DNA of 64,000 nt from Megalonaias nervosa (Eukaryota; Mollusca; Bivalvia; Unionida; Unionidae). Under the pieces are notes generated by a model that was not told the DNA's origin, did no database searches, and saw nothing but the letters and a program-made list of their open reading frames with translations. Of this stretch, positions 48,637-58,051 are shown piece by piece (position 1 is the stretch's first letter; every line of letters starts with the position of its first letter). The stretch spans positions 1 through 64,000 of the forward strand of contig JAECUM010009842.1 of assembly GCA_016617855.1 (NCBI GenBank), given 5' to 3'. The position numbers and the translations under genes are program-made.

Positions 48637-49689
48637 ATGGTAGATATTTACAGAAGATCTTCTCGCAGTAAAGCTCAGCAGCAAGGCGACTTATCTAAAT
48701 ATGCAACTCTTGACCAGCTCAGAAATGAAATTGATGATTTATTAAACATTACAAGTGTGGATCAAAATGAAGTCGTTGTTTTTCAGGATAAACAAGGACG
48801 ATTAAAGACAAGTAATATACAACTGCCAGATGTACTCATACGAATTCCTACCGCGGTTGTTAATAATATCGTTACTTTTACTGATCAAGGTAAAATACAA
48901 GATTCCGGTAAATCAGTTAACGATTATATCAAGAAAGCTGGTGATTCATTCTCAGGTAACATTATCATGAATCGAAATAAAATTATAGACCTTGGAAACA
49001 CAACTGCAGATACGGACGCTGCAACGAAGAAATACGTCGACGATCAAGAATCTAAGTACGTATTAGCCAACGGTGGTATAATGCGTGCATTTCTCAACAT
49101 GAATAATAATGGTATTAATAATCTCAGAACACCAGAATTAGATTTTGATGCTGCAACGAAAAAATACGTCGATAAGGAAATTCCAGTAACAACTTCGTTA
49201 ACAACAATCAGTGATGAAATGACCGCATTTAGAACTGATTTTTCTAATCACGTACAAACGTTCTTAAATTTTCGTCGAAATATAAACAGATCTATTAATG
49301 AGTTTTTTGGAAGTCCACCAAATGTTGATATTAAACTCTCTGATGTTAACACGAAACTCAATGATATTGTCAGTGGAATCCCTAATATTGTTAGTAAAAC
49401 TATTCTGATTAAAATTCCACACAAATAAATTAACAATATCGTGTACACAGTAGCATCAGGATCATCAACATGGACACCGTGCAATAACAGTCTCGAACAT
49501 ACCGCAGAAGTAACTGGGTTATACAGGCTGTCCATGTATGGTTTGGAAATTACTGTGGCCACTTCATCATCACCGAATGTACATCATAATCATCTACTGG
49601 TGATGCTAAATAAGAACACCAAAGAAACATTTACGTTGACATCAACAGAAATGCCCCCGAGACATTACTGTGGTGTCTGGAATTCGTAG
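48637..49689 (+). pseudogene. Fibre-like protein with phage tail-fibre repeats, one stop
   Basis: ATG at 48,637 (AAATATAATGG). 350 residues with TAA at 49,426-49,428; the frame continues without a shift to 49,689. Two copies of a repeat end in DAATKKYVD (about residues 108-136 and 150-180), each preceded by an N-rich M-N-x-N-x-I-x-x-L turn. This is the pattern of bacteriophage tail and neck fibres. The N-terminus (DQLRNEIDDLL) could attach to the capsid, and the C-terminal part after the stop (STWTPC, then GLYRLSMYGLEI) looks like a beta-rich head. A receptor-binding fibre is a reasonable inference. Confidence 0.75.
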
Positions 49690-49719
49690 CTGAAACTCCT
49701 CAATTAATTACCTAATTAA

Positions 49720-50235
49720 ATGACTACGTCATTAAGTATAATGAATCAAACCCAAGGACCCCAGTCCCACATCGATGTTCAACGTCACAGATGCAATCAA
49801 ATATGTAAATGTCAGATTGAATTAAAAAATATCATCGACAATTATATAGTAAAAGTAAAAAAATATCGCAGACATATGGTTGTCATTGATATAATTGTTT
49901 ACTCAGTTTCTGCTATTACTGCTGGAGCCGGATTATTGTTATCAACAATAACAATGACAGCGCCTGCAGTTGTAACAATTGTCATTTCAACTTCAACAAC
50001 TATCGCAGGCATTCTCAGTATTATCGCTAAGAAGATAGCTACATGTACAAATGATAAATTACACGAGTATATAATAAAATTACATACAGCAACAACAGCT
50101 TATTCTAAACTATCGTCATATATTTCGTCGTACCTCAGCGATGGTAAAATATCTGATGAGGAATTCGCAACGATAATGAAAACCTACGATGAAGTATTCC
50201 TTGACAATAGCCAAGGCGAAAAAATGGAGAATTAA
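49720..50235 (+). CDS. Two-helix membrane protein, function unknown
   Basis: Intact 171-residue frame starting at 49,720 (CCTAATTAAATG); another ATG at 49,741. The N-terminal part has H-x-C and C-x-C residues (HRCNQICKC). Two hydrophobic stretches follow (about 55-90 and 92-110: IIVYSVSAITAGAGLLLS, then APAVVTIVISTSTTIAGILS). Then comes a helical tail with an acidic DGKISDEEFATIMK segment that recalls an EF-hand loop without its full ligand set. I know similar two-helix proteins from cnidarian and molluscan elements but no function. An entry or envelope-like role is speculation. Confidence 0.65.
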   Translation: MTTSLSIMNQTQGPQSHIDVQRHRCNQICKCQIELKNIIDNYIVKVKKYRRHMVVIDIIVYSVSAITAGAGLLLSTITMTAPAVVTIVISTSTTIAGILSIIAKKIATCTNDKLHEYIIKLHTATTAYSKLSSYISSYLSDGKISDEEFATIMKTYDEVFLDNSQGEKMEN

Positions 50236-50267
50236 ATTCCTGATTTAAAATAATAACAATAATAATA

Positions 50268-51752
50268 ATGTCAACGTCCTTGACTGAGTCAAGAGAATTA
50301 TTACAACAGATCGTCACTAATACAGCACCGTCAAAAACTACAATGATATCATTAAGTTCGACCAATCCTGAGTTTAGCATTAACTTTACAACCACAATTC
50401 CAGCAAAAGAAATAGCCCTAGCACAATTGCGAGTTTATCATAGCTGGCCAAATATTAGATCAAAACCATTCGGTGGACTACAACCGAATAATTCATTAGT
50501 ATTTGCAAATAAGAATAAGCGTGATGGAACTCCTGATTGGCAAGTAGTTAGTATTCCAATGGGCAGTTATCATATAGAACAGATCAATGATGAGTTTCAA
50601 CGCAGAATTAAATCTATTACAGGAAAAGAATCAAAAATAGCAATTACTGTTTACGAACCAATATTATCAGCAGCAATTGAAATAAATTCTCTTGATTATT
50701 CTGTAGATATTTATCAAAGTTCGATTAGATCAGTATTAGGCTGGCCTGAAGTTGAACAAGTTTATAAAGGCCCACCAGAACCACAATGATCTGATTTCAT
50801 TACAGATAAAAAAATATTTATAAAAATCCCAGAATATAGAAAAAATGAATATCCATGGACAAGAGGAGAAAAATATATTAATAGAATTGAAACCTATTTT
50901 ATAGATGTATTTGATGGTAAAAAAGGTAAAGTAACAACAATTGATGTTGAATTAATTAAATCATACTCTAGTCCGATTAAATCTGAGCATGAATGTGTAC
51001 TTAATGATCTACGAAATTTATTTTCTAGCATCAACACTTCCTACAATGATGATTTAAAAAATCAGATAATTGAAACAATACAACATTTAAATCAAATTGC
51101 ATCAGATCTAGAATATATGAATAAGGTTATTGTTGACAGAGAAAAATTATTAATAAACCCATCGACAGATAAATACATAGTAAGTTATATAGTTAATGAA
51201 GACGGCTCAATTCAGCGTGTTCCACTTAATCATGTATTTAAAACTGTGTTTCTAAAATTTTATAAAATTACAGAAGAACAGCTACCAACATTTATAATTC
51301 CGGGATTTAACTCTGATGAGCTAAAGAAAAATGTTAATGATTTTATTGATGAACACTTTAAAAGGATATGTGATTCATGGAGAAAATTAATCCCGCCACC
51401 AACCATTCTCAAACATAATAATGATCCATACGGTGGAGGCTGCCATATCTCACCTGGTATCGTTAATATAACATCAACAACCGCAGTCAATCTAGTATGT
51501 GACGTAATTGATGGCAGCTATCAAGTAGATCTTCCAAAGTCTAGCCAGGCCCAGCAAGGATATATATTATAGTCATTCAGTCCTCAAGCTCCACCTGGGT
51601 GGTTAATTGTATCTGAGCCAATTAATCCCGTTTATCTACGTGTACATAATCCGCTATTATCAAGGATACATTTCAAACTTACTGACCAGACAGGACACGT
51701 TCTGGATTTAAGAAATGAAGAATTAAATATTAATCTGTATGTACGCTCATAG
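50268..51752 (+). pseudogene. Penton-like / minor capsid protein, two in-frame stops
   Basis: ATG at 50,268 (AATAATAATAATG). The frame runs 494 residues to 51,750, with TGA at 50,787 and TAG at 51,570 but no shift. The N-terminal domain has ISLSSTNPEFSINF, AKEIALAQLRVYHSWPNI, PMGSYHIEQINDEF and SIRSVLGW. This is a beta-rich module seen, as I recall, in many Polinton minor capsid proteins. The C-terminal end (HFKLTDQTGHVLDLRNEE) is a second typical beta segment. Between them lie about 200 residues of mixed helix. A single jelly-roll vertex protein is the likely role; this is inference from position and phrases. Confidence 0.65.
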
Positions 51753-52374
51753 AGCGTTATCATAGAATGTCTGAGTAAATATTCCCTCAAAATTGTTAAA
51801 ATCTGAATAAATAATCAAATTTCCTATAATAATATATGTTTGAGGCAATTGCACATATAATGAAGCGAGATAACTCTGCCGAGCAAAAACTCTCTGTAGA
51901 GTAAATTAAGCGATTATCTCCCTTGTTACTACGTCGTACCTATAATACATTAAAAACGCGGTCGTAATATATGTATTTTAACCTAGCAAACGAAAACTTA
52001 TACAGAAAATGTAATGTGCAATTATTTTATACAGTATATTTTATGAAGTGTGTTTGAAAATTGAAGTAAATCCATGCTACAGTTCTACAATAACTGATTT
52101 TATTCACTACGCCAAGTGTGGCATGTTATATTGATCTGCATGTACACACCAGGTGTGGCATGTTATATTGATCTGCATGTGCTCTTCAACTTCCAGACTT
52201 CCTGTGTAGAATTATCATATTTTATGAAGTGTGTTTGGAAATTGAAGTAAATCTATGCTACAGTTTTACAATAATTGTGATTTTTATTCAATATACTGGT
52301 CATACATAATTTACCTGTTTATTCAGCATCAGGTAACTATACAATAATTTCTTGAACGTGTATTTGTATGAATC

Positions 52375-52450
52375 AGAAAGTGGTGCAGTGTTATAACGTT
52401 GGATTATCATACTGAGGACCGCGGTTCGATTCCTGTGGCTGACAAGTGTC
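52375..52450 (+). mobile_element. tRNA-like segment, probably head of another SINE
   Basis: GTGGTGCAGTG (A-box-like) and GGTTCGATTCC (perfect B box, 52,433-52,443) are spaced as in a tRNA, but the acceptor ends do not pair convincingly. I take it as a SINE head, not a tRNA gene. The body may extend to about 52,680. Confidence 0.55.
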
Positions 52451-52683
52451 GACAGTATTCGGAACGATGCCATTTTTCCTAATGGTTGGGGAGCGAAGCA
52501 AAGCTCCAAGGAATTCAATAACCTCTCATCATGTCAAACAATGTGGTGAGTGCATTTTGCACTTACCCCGGGGTTTGATTTGGTGGGGGTTATTGAATTT
52601 GCAATGCCTAGACAGTCCTCTGAATCTCTAAAGTTTCGTTTCGTTTAGTGATTCGCTGGGGGATGTGTCTATGCAAGCTCCAT

Positions 52684-52896
52684 AAAATAATCAGTAGCAT
52701 GTGTGAGCTCTCTACCTCATTGAAGAGTACCCCATAAAGATTGATTCAGAAAGAATGTTGCCAAAAAGAAAACTTTGTGGGGTGCCAATAATGGTCATAA
52801 GACAGACATCATCATGCAAAGGACCCCTCAAAGGAACCACAGGCAATCAAGGGGCCCCAGTGACGGGTAACCGCTTATGATGCTACTGATTATTTT
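52684..52896. mobile_element. 213-bp inverted-repeat element (MITE-like)
   Basis: AAAATAATCAGTAGCAT at 52,684-52,700 and its exact complement at 52,880-52,896. The interior has no frame. A target duplication is not evident. Confidence 0.65.
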
Positions 52897-52934
52897 TTAT
52901 ATTTCTTTTTATACGGATTTAATTTAAACAAATA

Positions 52935-53209
52935 TTTATTATATGTTGTTGTTGTTGTTGTGGGGCTTAATGCCATTTTTCAGCACACGATAGGCTATAC
53001 ATGGCGGCCAGTATCAATGGTGGAGGAAGAAACCGGGAAATCTGCAGAAAGAACTACCGACCCACGAGAAGCTACTGGCAAGCTTTCTCACATATCCACA
53101 TTTGCCGAATCTTAGACTCGAACCCACGCAGACAGAGGTGAGATGGCAGTGATCCGTAACGAAGAGCGCTTTAGACCACTCGGCCACTCGGGGCCCCTGT
53201 TTATTATAT
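52935..53209 (-). mobile_element. SINE family B with perfect 10-bp target duplication, inside the viral element
   Basis: Minus-strand head from about 53,197 (GAGTGGCCGAGTGGTCTAAA, B box GGTTCGAGTCT), body with GCTACTGGCAAGCTT and the GGCTATACATGGCGGCC phrase, and a (GTT)n tail at 52,945-52,961. TTTATTATAT stands at 52,935-52,944 and again at 53,200-53,209. Fragments of the same family occur near 11,290-11,370, 32,140-32,191 and 32,935-33,030. Confidence 0.92.
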
Positions 53210-53210
53210 A

Positions 53211-53648
53211 ATGAACTACGAAAATATTAACAATATTATTTCTGCTATTGAAAAATTAAAACATGACGGAATAAAGATATCTGATAATCTTGATCCTCAG
53301 AAAATTATGTGTGATTTTTAATCATTACAACAATGAAAATTTGAAAATAAATACACATTACCATCTAATTATAGATTCATGAAATTAATTTATCAATCTA
53401 TGTTAGAATCCTTGGCAATGGTAAATGACACACAGGTGAAGCTATTTACACCTCTTGCACGTTCAGTCGAAAAAATAAGATCCGAATTGTCTCACGAGTA
53501 CGAAAGAAAAAAGATTGTGAATAATCGTGTAATGCAGTGGAGAAAGATTTTGTCATTTGATTCTGTCAAAAGTGACACTGAGATCAATGACAATGAAGAT
53601 GGACCTTTGACTGTGGTGATTGCTAAACAAAACACTTGGCAAAATTGA
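53211..53648 (+). pseudogene. Small viral gene of unknown function, two in-frame stops
   Basis: ATG at 53,211 directly after the SINE target site. The frame reads MNYENINNIISAIEKLKHDG, hits TAA at 53,319 and TGA at 53,334, and then stays open to 53,648 (145 residues in all). The second half is helical and charged (ARSVEKIRSELSHEYERKK) with an acidic tail. No family recognised. Its position after the structural genes and before the accessory pair is all that can be said. The SINE has separated it from its original upstream sequence. Confidence 0.55.
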
Positions 53649-53722
53649 TAGAGTCGAACTATACAGTAAAAAAAATATATATTTATTCTGTTTTTTTTTT
53701 ATTTTAAGTTAAGAGGACAGAG

Positions 53723-54226
53723 TTATCTGACATATTCGAATATTATCCGCTGATCATATTTTATTGAAAATGCAGATTTGTATGTTTTATTTGCGTCAAG
53801 TTGTACCGATTGTGGATGTAGGCCAAAATATTTGGCAGCTGCATTTATTGATGGAAAAGTTATTTCTTGGCCAGTTTCTGTATTTACGGCCTTAATAGCT
53901 CTCTTTCCAAATATTTTACACTTTCCTGTATTTTCACGTGCAGAATTCTGACTCTGTGTAATAGCTTGCAAGTTACATAAATGATTATTTTTTGGATTTC
54001 CATCAATATGATCAATTACAAGTCCATCTTGAATGACCCCATGAAAACATTCATAGATGAATCTAAGTGAGAAATAATTTTTATTTCCACTGGTATTAAA
54101 TACAAAATAACCAAATTTATCAACACTACCGACTGGTTTTTTCAATCGGCAGTTTCTGATCACACCATCACGAGATGCTTCATAATTTTTAATAATTGGA
54201 TGTGCTACAAACTCATTTTGCTTCAT
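53723..54226 (-). CDS. HNH homing-type endonuclease with NUMOD modules
   Basis: Intact 167-residue frame. The N-terminal NUMOD4-like segment is IKNYEASRDGVIRN (residues 12-25). The HNH core is LVIDHIDGNPKNNHLCNLQ (69-87), with the H-x-N spacing of the family. A NUMOD1-like segment, VNTETGQEITFPSINAAAKY (114-133), should bind DNA. This architecture belongs to free-standing and intron-coded phage homing nucleases. It stands on the minus strand between plus-strand viral genes, as a selfish insertion would, but it may serve the virus. Start context is TATTATATTAATG on its own strand. Confidence 0.85.
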   Translation of the reverse strand: MKQNEFVAHPIIKNYEASRDGVIRNCRLKKPVGSVDKFGYFVFNTSGNKNYFSLRFIYECFHGVIQDGLVIDHIDGNPKNNHLCNLQAITQSQNSARENTGKCKIFGKRAIKAVNTETGQEITFPSINAAAKYFGLHPQSVQLDANKTYKSAFSIKYDQRIIFEYVR

Positions 54227-54268
54227 TAATATAATAATATTATTTGTCTAAATCATTATTTTGAAAAT

Positions 54269-54544
54269 CTAGCAAGATAATCTTCTGCGGTTTTTATAGG
54301 AGATTCGACATTTTTTTTTATCATAATATCGTTTTAGTTCTCTATATTTTTTACCACCGCATTTTAGACACAACTGAGTTTTTCCTCTGACTCCAACACC
54401 ACACTGCACACACGGTTTTGGTCCTAGACTCCCATGTCTAACGCTTTGCATATGGTAGCCGCAGAATTCATTTACGCATGCTTTGTTACAAGGAGAAGTA
54501 TATCCGATCATAAGCCAATTACATCGATTCTTTGTTTGAATCAT
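54269..54544 (-). CDS. Small Cys-rich (zinc-ribbon) protein
   Basis: Intact 91 residues. Cysteines form CNWLMIGYTSPCNKAC with CGYH, then CVQCGVGV and CLKCGG, so two or three zinc sites. The tail is strongly basic (KKKCRISYKNRRR). I recall similar small proteins from cnidarian and cephalopod genomes, always without a function. It starts 42 bp upstream of the HNH gene on the same strand. A DNA-binding or regulatory role is a guess. Confidence 0.65.
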   Translation of the reverse strand: MIQTKNRCNWLMIGYTSPCNKACVNEFCGYHMQSVRHGSLGPKPCVQCGVGVRGKTQLCLKCGGKKYRELKRYYDKKKCRISYKNRRRLSC

Positions 54545-54597
54545 TATATATATATACTAAAATTCAATTTAAATATATATTTGTCTTAATTATAATA

Positions 54598-57500
54598 ATG
54601 GAGGAATTATCCACAATTGAACCTTCCGCCATCTCAGCGGGAGCTAGATTTGATCTTGACAGACTACCAAAATATAAATTTAGTTTTTCAATGCAAGATC
54701 TGGCTTTAACAAATGAGGATATAACCAAACGTATCCGTGAAGCTAAGAAGGAATTTCGTGACGATGGTACGGCTCATGTGTGGTCAACATTCAGAGTTGG
54801 AAATGTTGTCAGTACTATAATGAATGACAGACGTGGAAGAGAGATTATTAACCACCTTGATGTTCAAAGATATTTTATTTTAATAAAATTTATTGTAAGG
54901 ACAGACGACGACACTTGGATTATCCATGACAAACGTGATCCTGTACGCATGCAGTCAGGAAATAACATTGTTTTATTAAATAAAAATTCCAAACCCGAAA
55001 TACTGACTGGTATTGACAAACCATATTATGAATGAGCATATCCTGTGACTGCGGTTGTCTATGCAATATATCCGTTGAATAATAAACCTGACGTTAATGA
55101 TCTCAAGCCAATGAGACTGTCAGTGTCAAGAATAAATTGTGTAGCTGAACGGGTTACAGAACACTTCACAAACGCGATACATGGTAATGGTTTAACAGAT
55201 TTACGACGTAAAAAGATAAATACCTGGGCAGAAGCAGTTAAAGATACTGGAGCATCTATTAAAGATGTTGCTGAGCTGGGAAAGATATTAAAATTTCCAA
55301 TAACAGTGAAGACGTCAGCCAGAGATTTTGTATAAATCGAAATATGAATCAAGAGGAGCTTCGATAGATATTATTGATCATAACGCACATGCATGGACTT
55401 TGGCAGTAACAATATTTCCACGAGACAGAACAGTTAAATTTTATAATGGTCATATATTTGATTTTGTCAGGAATATCAGTAAAAGTGACCCTGTGTCTGT
55501 TTGGTTATTTCAAAGTTCAGAATATGATTATCATGATCAGTTTGTACAGCCTAATGGTGATATTTATCGTACAGAATCTCTTCATGAAGAAATGAAAAAT
55601 CTTGCATTAAAATATACTTCTGACGATGTCAAGGTTGGACAATTACTAAATAATTTTACCGTTCCATCAGTTGCTGCTCGCTTTGCTCAGGAGAAAAATT
55701 CATGGAAACCGGCATGATCGGAATTTCTTGAAGATGTCCAGAAAAGTTGTATCGAATACGGACACGGTGGATTATGGAATACTAAATACGATTATAGCGA
55801 CATTATCTCAGTTGATATGGTAGCATGTTATCCTGAAAGTTTTCTTGGATACGGAGAGTGTTCTGAATACTTTAAGAGATTTGGACATCCATCACATGAG
55901 ATGACCAGAGTTGCGATAAACGGACCCTTACCAGATTTTGACCTGACTGGATTTGCCTATATAGAATCATTTGAGTTTACGGAAAATCTCCATCCGATTA
56001 CTTATGCTTTGTTTGGAAGACATTTTTCAGAAAAATGTTGGGTTCCAATAGTACTATTACGATATATGCTTGATGCTGGAATTTTAATATCATTGAAAGT
56101 AAATGAAGCAATTATATCGTATCGTCCATAGAAACAAGTTTGGCTACCAGAACCGGATAGATTTAATATTGATGATGTCAGGAGAGAATTTCCTGATCTT
56201 AACGAAGATGATTTTGTTAAAATTACTAATACATAAATGCAGGAAAGAAAGCGATGAGAAACTTGCAAAAGATCTTGGTAGAAAAATAATCGATAAATTT
56301 ACACAAGGTAGTTCATACGATTATAAACAACACTGTACAAGATTAATTATTGACGATGCTGAACTCGATTTTGTGATTGCTGATGCAACAGAAAAAAACA
56401 CATTTATAAGTCGAAGTAATGCTTATTTATCAGACGGGACCAAACTAGATACAATTGTGAGTTATAACGATGGCGACTTACCGCAGTTTACTCATTTAAG
56501 ATCTTCGATGCTAGCATATGTTTCGATAAATCTACTGTCGATGATAAATAGATTTCCTCGTTACGCTGTCAGAGTTGCTACGGATTCATTTTATATAAAT
56601 AAAAAATATGCGGATTTGTTAAAACCGCTACTCGGTAATGGTGAATGGGGATCATGGAGAATAAAACAAGAAAATATACTTAGTCATTCTGAATCTGCCG
56701 ACATTGAAATTAAGGAAATATATTACAAAAATAATCAAATATCAGAATTGTCATCAGCACCATCTGTATATGATCCTGTGGCTAGACATAAGACTGTTTA
56801 TCTTAATGGATGTGGTGGTTCAGGTAAAACAACTCGTGCAATTAAATTATTCCTGAACAACCATTCAGATATAATTGTTTTGACACCGACACATAAACTC
56901 GCCAGAGAAATAAAAGAACGAAGAGTAAAATCATGTACATATCATAGTTTCTTCAGATGGTGCGGAGACACATGGACTCCTGAGCGAATGGGTGAGAAAT
57001 ATATACCTAAATACATTATCTGGGACGAGATAGACACGGTACTGTTAGAAATATTAAAAATATTCCTTGAATGGTTATTGAATAAAAATACTGCTGTAAT
57101 AATGTGTGGCGATCATGGTCAACCACCACCTTTCGTCGGTCAGTCTCCGCATGAATGGTTAAAATCATTTGTAGATTACTACGAAGAAATAATGATGATC
57201 ATAGAGCTATTGATGAATCGCTGAAAGAGTTTAAAGATTAATCAGACTACAACCAGATAGAATACAATGTGAGATAATGCGTAAAGTAATTCCAGAAACT
57301 CCTGTGAATGATTTTTGGAATTTATGGAGACCAAATGATTTAATAGTTGCGAGTAGAAAAATAGTTCATGATGAACTGCAAGAGAAATTATTTCTTTTTC
57401 ATAAAGAAAAATTTTCAGATCTACCCGTACCATTGTGTTGTCGCCCAGCAGATACTCGACGACAGAATATTGAAGTTGAAATTCCTGGTGGTGGGATACA

Positions 57501-58051
57501 AAACCTTGTGTTAAATGATTTTGTTTTTGTTGATGTTGTTGAGAGCGCATTAACGCCTTACGGAGTCAGGGACAAATCTCCGTGGACGTTAGGATATGCT
57601 ATAACGATTCACTCGTCACAAGGATTAACTATTTCTGATACAAATATCTGGATTGTCGATGATCGGATCGAATGGTCAAATTTAGTTTATCTTGCAGTAT
57701 CTCAAGTCAGAAGAATATCTCTACACAGGATTATCATAGATTACGTGATAACTGAAGAAATCACCAGCGACTTTGTTGTCATAAAGAAAAAATTAGTGAG
57801 TTATAAGCAATGTGACAAAAAAAAATAAGCGTGACTTTGATTTTGATATTGAATTTATTATAACACTGAAGCAACAACAGAACAATCATTGTGCAAGTTG
57901 TAACACAATAATGTTGTGGCAGTATTTGAATAATAATCCAAGACAGTTCACCGTGGATAGAATTAATAGTAGTCTTGGTCACACACGCGAAAATGTGATG
58001 CTAACGTGTCTTGAATGTAATCGACGTAGGGGTGCAAGTTTACATAAGTGA
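54598..58051 (+). pseudogene. Replicase: family-B-like polymerase palm, SF1 helicase, HNH; broken
   Basis: ATG at 54,598 (TTATAATAATGG). Polymerase part: ISVDMVACYPESFLG (about 55,806-55,850) fits motif A of family B (D-x4-Y-P), and VATDSFYI (about 56,577) fits motif C (T-D-S). Motif B (K-x3-N-S-x-Y-G) and an exonuclease were not found. Helicase part: GCGGSGKTT (56,808-56,834, Walker A), YIIWDEID (about 57,014-57,037, Walker B), CGDHGQPPPF (about 57,106-57,135), TIHSSQGLT (about 57,604-57,630) and YLAVSQVRR (motif VI). C-terminus: after an A9 run at 57,816-57,824 the frame shifts to an HNH/zinc module with C-A-S-C, VDRINSSLGHTRENV and CLECNRRRG (to 58,051). Breaks are TGA 55,033, shift about 55,330, TGA 55,715, TAG 56,129, and shifts near 56,230, 57,190 and 57,236. 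Canonical Polintons carry a protein-primed PolB without helicase, so this is a different replication module. Confidence 0.75.
57812..58051 (+). CDS. HNH zinc module at the end of the replicase
   Basis: 79 residues: C-x2-C (CASC) near residue 28, VDRINSSLGHTRENV, then C-x2-C-N (CLECNRRRG). It overlaps the helicase frame by 17 bp and is in the next frame, with the switch at an A9 run. It may be a separate small gene starting with GTG, but the absence of an ATG and the overlap favour a domain of the replicase. The last 12 bp overlap the integrase gene tail to tail. Confidence 0.7.
   Translation: MTKKNKRDFDFDIEFIITLKQQQNNHCASCNTIMLWQYLNNNPRQFTVDRINSSLGHTRENVMLTCLECNRRRGASLHK

Larger units (their letters stand above)
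51753..52934. other. Non-coding interval inside the viral element, probably accreted host DNA
   Basis: No viral frame. A segment of about 65 bp (TTTTATGAAGTGTGTTTG...) occurs at 52,030 and 52,213. A 29-bp phrase (GTGTGGCATGTTATATTGAT...) is repeated at 52,115-52,143 and 52,152-52,180. A tRNA-like segment and an inverted-repeat element are listed separately. No stretch here matches the compact style of the neighbouring viral genes. Confidence 0.55.

Noticed and set aside
48637..49689. Bacteriophage contamination suggested by the tail-fibre repeats
   Set aside because: The gene sits inside an element with terminal repeats and a target duplication, between eukaryotic Polinton genes, with the same base composition and decay as its neighbours.
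53105..53197. Possible Ser/Leu-like tRNA on the minus strand
   Set aside because: It is the head of SINE family B with a target-site duplication; no proper acceptor stem or discriminator.
44614..58051. Reassigned stop codon (alternative genetic code or readthrough) in the viral genes
   Set aside because: All three stop codons interrupt frames, and all three also end genes; frameshifts are present too. Decay is simpler.
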